Shown: positions 35,926-47,220 of the stretch, in pieces
Position numbering within the stretch: the first letter of the stretch is position 1
Layout: each line of letters begins with the position of its first letter
Source of the DNA: Lumbricus terrestris
Taxonomy: Eukaryota; Annelida; Clitellata; Crassiclitellata; Lumbricidae
Direction: 5' to 3'
Assembly (NCBI GenBank): GCA_949752735.1
Contig: OX457037.1
Coordinates: forward strand, 13,120,432 to 13,184,431
DNA: 64,000 nucleotides
Made by a program: the position numbers and the translations under genes
The notes under the pieces: generated by a model
The model's input: only the letters and a program-made list of their open reading frames with translations
The model's database searches: none
Told to the model about the DNA's origin: nothing

Positions 35926-36064
35926 GTTCGTAATCGTAACCGTAATCTCCAAATTTCTAGAGCGCCACTCGAAAGTCTAGCGTATGGCACCAGCTTATTC
36001 ACGAGCGCTATGTATAGTCAGAAGAGTTGTCCAAAAGTGTAGTCTGCAAGAGGTCGTAGTCCGT
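35926..36064 (-). mobile_element. SINE-like element with (ACGATT)n tail, copy 3
   Basis: On the minus strand it ends ggagattacggttacgattacg after the shared gaataagctggtgccatacgc / gagtggcgctctagaaattt core. Its 5' part (gtcagaagagttgtccaaaa, gtcgtagtccg) matches copy 7 at 50.7 kb, so the element reaches about 36064 and overlaps the tentative last exon of the peroxidase gene. Confidence 0.75.
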
Positions 36065-39000
36065 GCACTAACGCAGCACTTTCCACCGGATCAGAGGAAT
36101 AACCGAAAAGGTAAGAGCAAAATTTGTCCATGTATATGAATAGATTTAGCATAACATATCGCTATAGTTATGGCGTTTCTCCAGAGTCATTAATATATTA
36201 TTATTGTACTTACGTTTGGACTGACATTCGGTGCATACACTTCAACGGGATAACCGTTGGGGTCGATAAGAAACTTTGTGAAATTCCATTTGATATAGCT
36301 GCAAAATATACCACAATTTTTTCCTTAAAGTTTTGCAAGTCATTGTCGTCAAATTTATTATTTCAAAATTAACATTGCTCAGTGCTCACATGAGAATATT
36401 TACTCAACTACTCAGCTATTTTCGACACTCGACAGACATAATATAGCCTAATTGGTTCGCATTTGCTGTGAGAAAAGCAACAGCTCTATAATTGTACCAT
36501 GTCTTTCTGGATAATGACTCGGTCACGAATAGGTTTGTGATACCATCAGCTGCTGACGTAACTTGGAACCTAGTGCATTATGAACCAACGACAGAGAAGC
36601 TGATTAGAAATAATAGTAGGCCTATAGACCTATACCTTACACTAGGCCTATACTTGACGTATAGGCTAAGGCCTATGCAGCGCCACTGATTTAAGCGAGT
36701 GAAGGGCATTTACCTCTGGACTATTACCTCATTTATCTGAAAAAATATATCAATCAATCAATGTATGAAAGTTTTTGCATCAAATACACATTCAGCGTAT
36801 ACAGCCTATCCATAGTTAGGTCCCTATGTTGCGTTGGAAACCGAAACTTGAAGTAGTAATCGAAGTCATCAAATGAGTCTTCGCTAATACCGTGAAGCTA
36901 TAGCTATTCGTATGGAATAAACAGTCATCACACTGGAACAAGTGACGACGTCTGTGTACACTGTACACTGTACAGTGTACAGTGTGTACTTATGATGCCT
37001 GATACGTGTGCGTTGTTCGACGTCTGCGTAACTATGGATAAGAACCAGGATGAAGCTGTACGGTGCTCTTCTCATTCTGATGCTGCCATGTATGTATCTG
37101 AGTGCTGACACATGCGCAGAGAAGATGAGAGACTGGTCGGTGGCGGAAATGAGCTGGCTGCGGAGGATACTTGGCAGAAGTAGGTGAGACAAAATTTGTG
37201 GTGACAAGAATGGAACTCAGGAGGCGTCCCGCTTCAGCCCTATACGGGCTGGTACAGTACTGCTGACAGACTACGTAGTGTAGGCTGCATGGTTCTTATC
37301 AGCTTTAAAGTGGGTGGGAACGGCGTTCCAAATGCTCTCGAAATTCTTGGCTTGCGTTCTCACTGCTCGCCACATGGAACCCTGGAAATACATGCGTTGA
37401 TATAAAATTCTTCTGCAGCGTTCCCACAGCTCACATTCGGCGTTCCCACTGCTCACATTCGGCGTTCCCACTACTCACATTCGGCGTTCCCACTGCTCAC
37501 ATTCGGCGTTCCCACTGCTCACATTCGGCGTTCCCACTGCTCACACTCGGCGTTCCCACTGCTCACATTCGGCGTTCCCACTGCTCACATTCGGCGTTCC
37601 CACTGCTCACATTCGGCGTTCCCACTGCTCACATTCGGCGTTCCCACTACTCACATTCGGCGTTCCCACTGCTCACATTCGGCGTTCCCACTGCTCACAT
37701 TCGGCGTTCCCACTGCTCACATTCGGCGTTCCCACTGCTCACATTCGGCGTTCCCACTGCTCACATTCGGCGTTCCCACTGCTCACATTCGGCGTTCCCA
37801 CTGCTCACACTCGGCGAAACCACTGCTCATCGAAACCACTTTAACTACTGGTTCTTATCTAGTAATTAGTGACAGATGTGTGTGTGTCCACTTACTCGAC
37901 ATTCATCTTCATCTTGAGATATTTCCACAGAGGAATGGCGTTGAACCCGTTGACGTCACTCTTTGCAAAGAGGTCGAAGGTTACACCAAACTTCATTTTC
38001 GTAAATTGCTTTATTTCAGCGTTGGATCCCGGTTCCTAGAACAGGATTCAGACAAATCACTGATGAATTAGCCACAAGTTCCCACAACCAGAGTAATGTA
38101 TGCATGGGGGAAATCCCGCATCCATCTTAAGTGTAGATTAAGTGTATTAAAACCACTTAATATAATATCATCATCATGTTACGTTATTACATGCATGCTA
38201 TTATGGTTTCTAATTTTTGTGTCTAGGCATAATAATTCTTGTTATGCATATTATTGTGCAGCAGGAGCGTACAGGAACACAATAATATTATTATTATAGT
38301 CACGATTATACTTATTATATTTGCTAGCATGTTTGAGCTTGAAAAATACAGAGCAGGTAATTAGGAGCATAGGTATATTTCATACAGGTTTCTAGGTGTA
38401 AATTTCTCAGTTTCACTTTTGAATAATCATTAGTAGGCCTAAAATATGTGCATTAGTGCTAAGAAATTTGCTAAAAATCAGAAGTTAGCAGTTTAAAATA
38501 GGATGCTAATTTTCCAGGAGGAGTGTCCCTCCCCTCTTGCCTCTATCTGCAGGCGTCCAAGTCGTTATGCTACGTTAACCACAAACAGTCTAATAGATCG
38601 TAATCGTCATCTCAAAATTTCTAAAGCACCACTCGAATGCCAAGCGCAGGGCACCAGCTTATTCACAAGCTCTGATGTCACTGCTTTTGTGCTGAGGGCG
38701 CCTCTGAATAGTCATTCTGCAAGAGACGCTATGTAAATTTATAAATACAATACAATACAATACAATGCAATACAATACAGTGCAATAGATACCATACAAT
38801 AAAATACAACACAATACAATGCAATGCAATACAATACACAATACACAATACAATATAATACAATACAATGCAATGCAATACAATGCAATACAATTCAATA
38901 CACTGCAATACAATACAATACAGTGCAATAGATACCATACAATAAAATACAACACAATACAATGCAATGCAAAACAATACACAATACAATACAATAAAAT

Positions 39001-41825
39001 CCACCATACAACGCAATACAACACAATACAATGCAATACAATACAAATTATACAATACAACACAATTCAATACAATTCAATGAGACGCACCTGATTCATG
39101 AACTGGTTGGATGGAAAAGCGAGGATTCGAAGTCCCGTCGTAGGTGCAAACTCGTCGTACAGAGCTTGCATTTGACGGTACTCTCTCTCCGTTAGACTTC
39201 ACATGCACGCCACGTTGACGATAATGCACACGTGACCTCTGCGCAGTGACGATAAATGCAACGGTAACGGTGTTTGTAAAGGTAGCGGTAACGGTAAAGG
39301 GAATTGCAGTAAGTAGTGTCAGTAGGCCTAATTGCAAGGATGTCTCTAATCGTAGAGGTATTGAAATGGGTAAAGATAACTGTAGGCTAAAGATTGCAAT
39401 CGTTATCTAATTATTTATAGAGCGCTACGCAGAAGTCAAAGCGCAATGTCAACTTATTCACCGGCGCTCAGTCGTGTCAGAGGAGCTGTCAAGAAGTCAG
39501 TTAACTTAAATTAGCATAAAGAAACCCTATATATAGGCTTAGTGTGAGAAAACCGTGAAACAGTGAAAGTGTAAAGATACTGTATAGTATGTAAAGAAAC
39601 GGTAAGTGCAAAGAAAACGGCATGTGTAAAGAAACGGCAAATGTAAAGAAACGCTAAGTGTGAGTAAAGAGGTAAGGGTAAGGAAGTGTAAGTGCAAAGA
39701 AAAAGGTACGTGTAAAGAAACGGCAAATGTAACGAAACGCTAAGTATAAGTAAAGACGGTAGGCCTAAGTGTAAGGAAGTGTAAGTGCAAGGAAATTGTA
39801 GGTCTATGTGTAAATAACGCTAAATGTAAAGAAACGTAAGTGTCACGGTAGCAATTAGCGCGCATCTCTCCACGGAACCTGCATGTAAAGAAAGTCTATG
39901 AATTCTCTTTGAAATGGATTGGTTGCAAAAAGAAAATGTCCTTAAGTGGACTTTAGACAACTACAATCTGCAGTTGGATAGACAGACATTCTAATGATCT
40001 AATCTATTAGACCGACACCAACATGGTTTAAGAACAAATGGTCGATTTAGTCCGACAGCAGCAGTGGCGTAGCTAGAAATTTATGATGGGGGAAGGTTTA
40101 TGGCCTATAGCCGGATGCCCTTCCTGACACCAACCCAACAGCAGTGCAGTAGATAAAAAGGGAATAAAGTAACAAAGGGAATAAAGTAAGAAAAACAATT
40201 GCTACTACACAGTGGCGGATCCAGAACGTTTCGAAGGGGGCCAAAATTTTCGGTCTTGTTGGAACAGGGGAAAAATTTTGCGATTTCCCGTACGATTTTT
40301 TTAATAGGGGGCCAGATGTCCTGTTTTTCTCCCACTACATGTGTTTAATGGCTTCTTGAAACCAAATGGGGGGTCACGTTCCATGCAATTTTTAAATGGG
40401 GGGCCATGGCCGGATTGGCCCCCTGGATCCGCCCCTGCTACTACAAACAATAATATTGTCTTTTTTTCTTATTTAAGTGGATAAATAACCTCTTAAAAGC
40501 TTTTTTATAGCCAATGGGGGCTAACCCCCGGGAAACCCCCTTGTCTACGCCACTGGACAGCAGGATTCTAATATCCGACTCCGTGGTGAACTGATCTAAG
40601 CTCAATATATCAATCGAATAAATTTACCCACAGTTGACTGATAATTTTATATGAACCGAATAAATTGACCCACTGCGAACTGACCTGTATTTGCTAAGTG
40701 GCACTTCATATCCGTCGATGTCAATGGCTGTGAAGTCGTAGATGTTTCTGGCTCTCATCCACCAATTGGGATCCTGGAAGAAACACAGCAAGATGATCGG
40801 ATGCCTAGAATTACATTTCGATACCTACATTGTACATGGCGCTTCTGAGCGTTTGCCTCACCTGTTAGGGTAAATTGATAATATTTTCTTTTCAGTGCTA
40901 CGTCCATATTCTTTGCTCTCATTAACTTTCAAACCTGAATCCGCCTTTGGGAATAGGCCTACTAAATATAGCATCAATGCTATCAGTGGCGTGACCAAGG
41001 GGGTTTGGGGTTAACCCACCCCCCCCCCCCATTAGCCTGGGACAAATTCTTTTTTAAAGGTTATTATTTTGTCCAATAATAGGCTATAAGAAAAAACAAG
41101 CATCCGGTCATAAACCCTCCCCCCATCAGAAATTCCTGGCTACGCTACTGAATGTTATATACATGGGCTGTTTGCCGATATACTAGAATACTACGTAGAT
41201 TATGCTAATTATTAAGTACTGTAGTTAAAGGAAATTAGTCAAATATTTAATCATGGAAACCAGAATTTGAATTGACAATCGATCCTGTGAGCATTAAAAA
41301 TTTTAATATTTATTTAATTTTTACGGCGCTACAAAAGTAAGTCAAGTCATCAGATTAAACATTTACCATGACGAAACTTGATACAGTTCTGCAAAACGTG
41401 CAGCGCCACTGGTGTTTTCTAACTGGGTCTCTGAGCAGATAATACGACCAACAACAGACTCACAAAACCTGGGTCTTGCAATCTAACAAAGAGATCATAT
41501 TGCACAACCGACACGCTCTAGTGATCTCCGTGGCTTGATATTGAAATGCGACGCCCAGATATGAGAGCATAGCAAGAGGAATCTTGAGAGCTTAGGACAG
41601 GGTATAGGGTAGGGTTAGTTGATGCAATTTCTATTAAGTAAGTCTGGCGTTGCTGGGTTGACCGACGCGCCTTTCTTTCAGTTGAGTTTTGTAAATAGTA
41701 GTCGCTGCATATAGTGTGCAGCTATCTTACCCTCTGACCCCATGGGCGTTGATGTGTTTCTTCGTTGATGCAAGAGGTCCTTGCGTCATGACAGCCGTTC
41801 TGATGGATTTGAAGAGAAGGAACAT
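36008..41825 (-). CDS. GPX4-like: GPX4-type phospholipid hydroperoxide glutathione peroxidase, selenoprotein (in-frame TGA)
   Basis: Exons on the minus strand are 41825-41739 (tentative, basic presequence-like leader), 40773-40685, 39238-39091, 38035-37896, 37381-37364 (18-base microexon), 36298-36214 and 36067-36008 (tentative). Phases fit throughout, giving about 208 aa. The enzyme reduces lipid hydroperoxides with glutathione. The third exon reads VCIIVNVACM, then TGA at 39201-39199, then SLTEREYRQ, exactly where GPX family members have selenocysteine or cysteine. The rest of the catalytic tetrad is present: Gln in LAFPSNQF (about residue 104) and Trp-Asn in IKWNFTKFLID (about 165-166). 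EPGSNAEIK and FDLFAKSDVNG follow GPX consensus. The short loop before IKWNF, without the tetramer-forming insertion of GPX1, favours GPX4. A SECIS element is required in the 3' untranslated region; none was identified by eye. The last exon overlaps a SINE, so the true C-terminus may differ. Confidence 0.85.
37419..37830 (+). repeat. 22-bp minisatellite, about 18 copies, in a GPX intron
   Basis: The unit cgttcccactgctcacattc followed by gg repeats with very few changes (ctactcac or acactcgg in single units). It lies between the 18-base microexon (37364-37381) and exon 37896-38035. The array begins about 38 bases upstream of the microexon's acceptor in transcript terms. Confidence 0.96.
38598..38680 (-). 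mobile_element. SINE-like element with (ACGATT)n tail, copy 4 (partial)
   Basis: The antisense core (tcgtaatcgtcatctcaaaa, cgaatgccaagcgcagggca, ccagcttattcacaagctct) matches the other copies. It lies in the intron between the third and fourth GPX exons. Confidence 0.7.
38743..39080. repeat. AATAC/AATGC pentanucleotide microsatellite in a GPX intron
   Basis: Tandem acaat-type 5-mers, with a higher-order block (cagtgcaatagataccatac, then aataaaatacaacacaatac) present twice. It ends 10 bases before exon 39091-39238, on the donor side of that exon in transcript terms. Confidence 0.95.
39399..39500 (-). mobile_element. SINE-like element with (ACGATT)n tail, copy 5 (diverged)
   Basis: The antisense core attgcaatcgttatctaatt, gagcgctacgcagaagtcaa, aacttattcaccggcgctca and gtcagaggagctgtcaagaa aligns with copies 3 and 7 with many changes. 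Confidence 0.6.
39520..39850. repeat. degenerate tandem array with gtaaagaaacggtaagtgt units
   Basis: Loosely repeated motifs of about 18-20 bases (gtgtaaagaaacggcaaatg, aagtgtaaggaagtgtaagt) lie in a GPX intron. Too diverged to define a fixed period. Confidence 0.6.
40062..40555. mobile_element. hAT-type MITE, CAGTGGCGTAG family, copy 2, interrupted
   Basis: Starts CAGTGGCGTAGCTAG and ends TTGTCTACGCCACTG, flanked by the perfect 8-bp duplication GACAGCAG (40054-40061, 40556-40563). A second MITE (40210-40437) is inserted inside. It lies in the intron between GPX exons 40685-40773 and 39091-39238. Confidence 0.92.
40210..40437. mobile_element. hAT-type MITE, CAGTGGCGGATCCAG family, nested copy
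   Basis: Ends CAGTGGCGGATCCAG and CTGGATCCGCCCCTG, with the perfect 8-bp duplication CTACTACA (40202-40209, 40438-40445) made from the outer element. Related terminal sequence (atggccggattgg, tggatccg) occurs at about 13789-13817, 32300-32340 and 51808-51850. Confidence 0.9.
40984..41150. mobile_element. hAT-type MITE, CAGTGGCGTAG family, copy 3
   Basis: Starts CAGTGGCGTGACCAAGG and ends CCTGGCTACGCTACTG. Flanks AATGCTAT and AATGTTAT differ at one of eight positions. It lies in the first putative GPX intron. Confidence 0.82.
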
Positions 41826-41829
41826 CTGT

Positions 41830-42015
41830 GCAGAGGAGAACGAGGAGGATGGAAAAGGAAGAGGAGTAGGTGGTGGAAGAGTAGGGAGAGGAGAAGAGAA
41901 GAAATGGGAAGAGGCATGACACGAGAAGGAGGAGAAGTTTTTAAGAAAAGGGAGGAAGAAGAACAAGAAGAAGAAGAAGAGGAGAAGAAGGAGGAGGAAG
42001 ATGAGGAGGAATATT
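41830..42015. repeat. purine-rich GAGGAA/AGAAGA tract
   Basis: An imperfect homopurine run immediately upstream of the tentative GPX start codon (minus strand). Long open frames on both strands follow from composition and are not genes. Confidence 0.7.
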
Positions 42016-42829
42016 GAGCATTAAGAAGAAGTAGAATAAGAGGACAAATGGCAAGGTGAGAGAATGCAGCAGAGCATAATATAGTCCGATATAATTGACA
42101 GGATACAGTAGAGCAGAATAAGATAAGAAGGTATCGCATAGGACAGTTATTGAACTGACTGGGTAGGGTAGGCGCCGGGCGGGGTCGTATAGGACATGGG
42201 ACAGTAAAGCGCATGTTATGGTAGGATGAAATTTAAGGCACGACAGGACGGGGCAGGGCAAGAAAAGGCAGGGTGGAACAATTAAGGTAGGCTCATGGGC
42301 GGAATTTGGTATGGCGGAGGCTGTACATTGTAGATCTATAGCGTATAAACTGCTTCAGAGTTCAACGGTGAACAATGAACATGCAGAATTAAAATACGTT
42401 AAAATGCGTTGGTTTCAGGAAATGTCAGCTCTGTTACATGCAGTAGTCGGCAATGACGTTCTCAAAAAGTTGGAGAGTCTGACTGTTACACAAGGAGTGA
42501 TAAATGGAAGGCCATCATTATTGATGCCATGCCATGGGACCTAGGGCCCTAGGCCTACTATGAAGAAACTCATCTTTGTAGGAGTTCCACCAAGAGGTTC
42601 CAGGTCAGCCAGACGAGGTCAGCTCCGGGTGACGAACAGTTTACTTACAACAAAACCGACGACGATTTTCATAATTGAGCGTAAGGCAGATAGGCCTCTG
42701 GCTCTAAATGACATCGATTTAGCTTTAAGCAGTAGGAAAATTGTAGAAAAGTAACTGCTGTTGTCAAATGTTGATTTACGTGGAGTTAGGGTGTGCAGTC
42801 AAGACTGGGTCCTAAGAAAGACTATGGGG
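42016..42829. other. intergenic sequence
   Basis: No exon of a known family was recognised. Two adjoining plus-strand open frames (42311-42544 and 42560-42754) show no motif that I can name. Confidence 0.35.
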
Positions 42830-43250
42830 TAAATCCAACCACGCTCCCCTTCCGGTGTCACGAAATAGAGTATCCCCCGTATCAATCGTATCCCCCAAAT
42901 GAAGAAAGTCGCAAAAAGCCACTTCCGCGTATATTTATTTTTGCAAATTAATTCCATTTGCTTTGTTTTGAATAATGACACTAACATCATGTAACATGTA
43001 TGTTTATTCCTACTAGATAGATAAGTCTTTTTGCTTTGGTTTTATAGCACTTGAAGTATTTAAAACACTTAACAGCACTCAGAGTCACTAAATAAATTCG
43101 AGTTGGCTTTCTATGAATATTGTTAGGACACTTAAAGCAATTAGAACCACTTAAAATTTTGATTACTGCATAAATTTTTCAATTATACGCATTTTCAATA
43201 AAGACGATAGAATGGTTAATCCCCCCCCCCCCCATTAGTCTAGACCGGTT
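42830..43250. mobile_element. internal fragment related to the hAT element at 49419-52994
   Basis: Segments such as cacttccgcgtatatttatt, ttccatttgctttgttttga, ctaaataaattcgagttggc and attttgattactgcataaat recur, diverged but in the same order, at 49790-49880 and 52440-52800. In the latter place they are separated by the nested element 49977-52350. The hAT termini were not found here. Confidence 0.6.
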
Positions 43251-43491
43251 AATTTCCCGAATAGCTTTAAAGGGATAGAATATCAGGTAACATCTGCAAT
43301 GCTCATTGCTCACTATGGATTTAATCCGTTATATCCGGTTTGGTTTATCTGACCATAAAATGAGAATTTAATTAAGTGTTCATGAGCTTAAAGTTTTTCA
43401 GCTTGTTGGTTCACGACTGCAAGGATGAGTGGTAGCCTACTCAGCCTACTGTCGCTGTAATTTACGATGGCTTCTATCGTTGAGACTCATT

Positions 43492-43621
43492 CGAAATCGA
43501 AATCGTAATCGTAAACTCGAAATTTCTAAAGCGCTACTCGAAAACCAAGCGCCGGGCACCAGCTTATTCACGAGCGCTGCGCTGAGTCAGTGAGAGTAGT
43601 CCGTGGTGGTCCGGGTCGAAA
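43492..43621 (-). mobile_element. SINE-like element with (ACGATT)n tail, copy 6
   Basis: The antisense copy carries tail, core and 5' part: aatcgaaatcgtaatcgtaa, gctactcgaaaaccaagcgc, cgggcaccagcttattcacg, and agtccgtggtggtccgggtc. The last part is shared with copy 1. It is one of the two most complete members. Confidence 0.8.
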
Positions 43622-45145
43622 GCTGTGGCTACGTCTAGCTTTCAACACTAGTCTTATATATAGGATAGGCCTATGCAAGGCACTCGAATAGAGCTTCAGA
43701 AAATAATGGAACGGTTGAATAGTTGACGCCAAGATAAGATAAGGAAACATATTTTATTGGTCCACAAAATTATCAGACGCGCAATCAATTGCAAACAGTT
43801 CAATGTGCTGCTGTGTGACAAGAGAAAATCGCATAACCATGAACCATGACATGTTGCTGGAGACCATGCATTGATTCACACTTTCACTTTGTCCGTTATA
43901 GTAACCTATAGTTTTGGTGAAGTCAGTGACTAGGATGATGAAAGTTATCAACAGGTCACATTGACGCTAATGTATACATAATAATTATATATTAAAAGTT
44001 GATTTCATATATCATCAGACTTCTACGTGATTCAGTCAAACTGAAATTAGTTTGTGTTCAACTTGAAGCCAAAATATTCCAGTAAGAGAATCCATTCATT
44101 ACGGTGAAAGTAAAGAATTTGAACGAAATGGATTTCGTTGGGGGGGACCATATGCTATCTTGATGGTAATCCAAAATATAAATGTTTGGTAACAGAGGTC
44201 CTCAAATCCTGGCTGAGTTTCAATCATGGGTCTAGCGGCAAAAACACAGTGGGTCGGACCTTCGAATCAAGTCCGCATTGCTACATGTAGGTCTACATCT
44301 GCTCCAGCAGATCTGTAGGCTACTTATTGTTCGCATTTTTTCTCTCACGTAGGCAAGGCCGTAGCTAGGATTTTATATCGGGGTGTTAACTCAACCGTGA
44401 TTGGGAAAGCCCACAAGTAGGCCTAATCGAATCAACTGACTACGGGGTTTATACAAACGTCGTGAGCTCTCATATCGTGTTCTGGACAGCCAATACATTA
44501 CACACTGTACATGTAGTTCTTACATCATGTGTTAGCAAATACATTATATTTTCATGTCTACCTTACTTCATCTCGGGCTGTTCAAACACCCAAAACACCC
44601 CCTAGCTATGGACTTGCAGGTAGACCTACAGCGCCCTCTCCTCCGGCCTCGGTTAACCAAGGCGCTATTTTAAAAAATCGTCTTACTATTGCTATTATTA
44701 TTACTATTTTGTCGATGCCCTCTTACGACTGTCAGTGGAAACAGTATATATTATACTCGCTGCATTGACGCGGGAATATAATTATATCCGGAAAAATACC
44801 AATTGGGTGTATCAGAAGTTTTCAAGAACTGGAGTGATGACAACTGGAGAGCAATTAAGGATCTGGAAAAGATCAATCGCATAAATTTGCGGATGCAATT
44901 AACATAATACAATGCAAATACATGTTTTCTCTGATGGTAGATGACCTACACATGGTAATCGTCGGTTGCCCTCGTACAGGAAACCGATGCGATTTGCCAA
45001 GAATCATTGTGCTTACTGCAACGCGTCGTGTAGGCAGTTAGGCGCGTCATTGATGACGTCACACTAATACACAACAATACGTCGTTGCAAGGATTCCTAT
45101 TCTGTCATGGCAACCAACACAATGGGCTTTGCCTAGTTTTGTTCA
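43622..45145. other. intergenic sequence
   Basis: No gene, tandem array or transposon end could be supported here by eye. Confidence 0.35.
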
Positions 45146-45367
45146 TATGTGCACTTGTTATAGCACCCCTTTAAGCACTCTACTCAGAGGTGCTCCCGAC
45201 CACAGCGCGGACACTGCATCGGAGTTTCACGCCGAAGCGTTGAACAACTGAAAGTGAACTACTTGCCCAAAATGCCCAGGGCCCCTGCGCGTCGACTTGA
45301 GGTGGATTCGAACCTGGAACCATCCGGCTTGCAAAACATCGAACATACCCCTACACCACCGCACCCC
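45146..45367 (-). mobile_element. tRNA-derived SINE, copy 3 (most complete)
   Basis: Read on the minus strand, a tRNA-like head runs GGGGTGCGGTGGTGTAGGGG (A box TGGTGTAGGGG) to a perfect B box GGTTCGAATCC about 50 bases on. The common body follows (cgcttcggcgtgaaactccg), then the tail GGGAGCACCTCTGAGTAGAG / CTTAAAGGGGTGCTATAACA. The A-to-B spacing fits an RNA polymerase III internal promoter. Confidence 0.88.
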
Positions 45368-46339
45368 AACACCGCCTAGTGTTACTATAATTCAGACATG
45401 ACGTAGTATCTGCTACATTTGAGAACAATGTTCTATTATTTCTTAAATTTTGTGTCTGATCAATGCAAAATTTGCACCGAAAACTATCATCATGAGCGCT
45501 CCATACAAGAGTAGCCACACAATGACATCGTAGTTATTAACGAACACTACTTTATTGCAGTGTGGATTGATGAATCAACCAATCGGTTCCACTAAAATTC
45601 TTTCAACGTCTATAAAAGCATTTAGTCCTCAGTACATTACGTTTCTATCTGAAATTTACCTAACAAAATCTGTCTGTTTAGCGATAGGTCGTTGACCGTT
45701 AATATCGCGAACTCTACACCACAATAATTAAAAATCGTTTTTTCTTGTCCTTTCAATTTCTCATTTATTACAAATTGGTGCCGTGCAGATTTTCTTAGAG
45801 GTAAAGAGAAAATGTAATTGCTATCGTATACCTACAGATTGAATTAGAATCTGAATTGAATTGGATGAATATGCCTACTTGAAATAATTTCGTGGAGACA
45901 ATTTCTTAGAAGTTATTTCTTTGAAATAAATTCTTTGGAATCAATTCTTTGAAGTTATTTCTCGGGGAGATGGCCGCATTTTCGATGAACTCGTAGATAT
46001 TACTTTCTATTTTAAAAGCTCGACCTGTCTAAGTCTCCAACGGCCACTTCATATGCAGCACATATGAAGCTCACCTTATGGGCTTCGTGTGTTTTACATA
46101 TGATTTGTGCTGTTCGAGACGACCGTTTGCTGGAAATACATTTAAATAGCAAACCGGTTGCATGTAACTACCATTCTATCCGTCTTTCTGTCTACATCTG
46201 TCTCCTGTCTGTGAGCCACCAAATGTAGGCCTCTGCCCTGAGTTGGCTGTGGCTAACTCAAGGCAGAGTTCTTCACGAGTTGACTTCCAAAAGATTCAAG
46301 TCCAACTAACTTTATTACCAATATTCACATATTTATATA
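45368..46339. other. intergenic sequence
   Basis: AT-rich, with a short degenerate repeat of tttctttgaaataaattctt at about 45880-45965. Nothing else recognised. Confidence 0.35.
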
Positions 46340-47164
46340 CTAGCTGGGGTACCCGGCGTTGCCCGGGAAACTTAGGATTCGACCCGCTGCGGCCACAACC
46401 CCACCACACCACACCCCTCCACTCCGACCTCCACCGGTACGCCACCAGTGAAATTTTGGTTTTCGGGGGAAAATCCCCCCAAAATTTCCCCCTCCCCACC
46501 CCCTCCCACAACACGCCACCCCTAACTCCGACCTCCACCAATGCGACACCCGAGAAATTTTGTTTTTAAAGAAAAATTAGCCCCCCAAATTTCCTCCCAC
46601 CCCTTCCCTCCCCCCCACAACAAGCCACCACTAACTCCGATCTCCATCGGTACGCGACCCGTGAAATTGTGGTTTTCGGGGGAAAAATCCCCCCAAATTT
46701 CCCCCACCCCCACACCACACCACCACTAACTCCAACCTCCACCAGTACGCCACCCTTGGAATTTTGTTTTTCTGGGAAAATTTTCCCCTCCCCCCATTTT
46801 TCCCAACCCCCACCCCCTCACAACACGCCACCACTAACTCCGACGTTCCTCGGTACGCCACCCGTGAAATCTTGTTTTTGGGGGGAAAATCCCCCAAACT
46901 TTTCACCACCCCCTTCCCTACCCCAACACGCCACCACTAATTCAGGGAAAAATTTACCCTTCAAAAATTTCCCCTACCCCTCTTCCATCCCCCCCCAAAA
47001 CACGCCAGCACTAACTCCGACCTCCACTGGTACGCGACCCGATAAATTTGGATTTTTGAAAAAAATTCCTCGTCCCAGCCCCCCTTCACCTCTTCACTCT
47101 CCCATTCCACCGCCTTCCCTCACCCCCTCACGTGCATCTTCCTCTGGCGGCTGACTATATCAGA
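46340..47164 (-). mobile_element. Helitron-like element, minus orientation (5' end uncertain)
   Basis: On the minus strand the 3' end reads CCCGGGCAACGCCGGG TACCCCAG CTAG, a hairpin (46352-46367) followed by CTAG, and the next base is T. The adjoining 60 bases match the end of the Helitron at 60610-61514. The interior is a C-rich tandem array of about 100-bp units (actaactccgacctccacc, ggtacgccacccgtgaaatt, ttcgggggaaaatcccccc). The 5' TC end at 47164 is a guess. Confidence 0.7.
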
Positions 47165-47220
47165 TTCACATTTCGGTATGACCTTGCGCGCGTTACAAAT
47201 TTATTTGATATGAATAACAT

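Noticed and set aside
38659..39094. Open frames rich in YCIVL or NTIQY repeats
   Set aside because: Readings of the AATAC pentanucleotide microsatellite.
41727..42214. Serine/leucine-rich minus-strand frames
   Set aside because: Composition of a homopurine tract. Only the segment from 41825 onward is retained as a tentative first peroxidase exon, because its phase fits the next exon.
45290..45367. Candidate tRNA gene (A and B boxes present)
   Set aside because: No clover-leaf acceptor stem closes, and the same head is followed by the same body in other copies; it is a SINE head.
46243..47154. Proline-rich open frames on the plus strand and glycine-rich on the minus
   Set aside because: They are readings of the C-rich tandem units in the Helitron.
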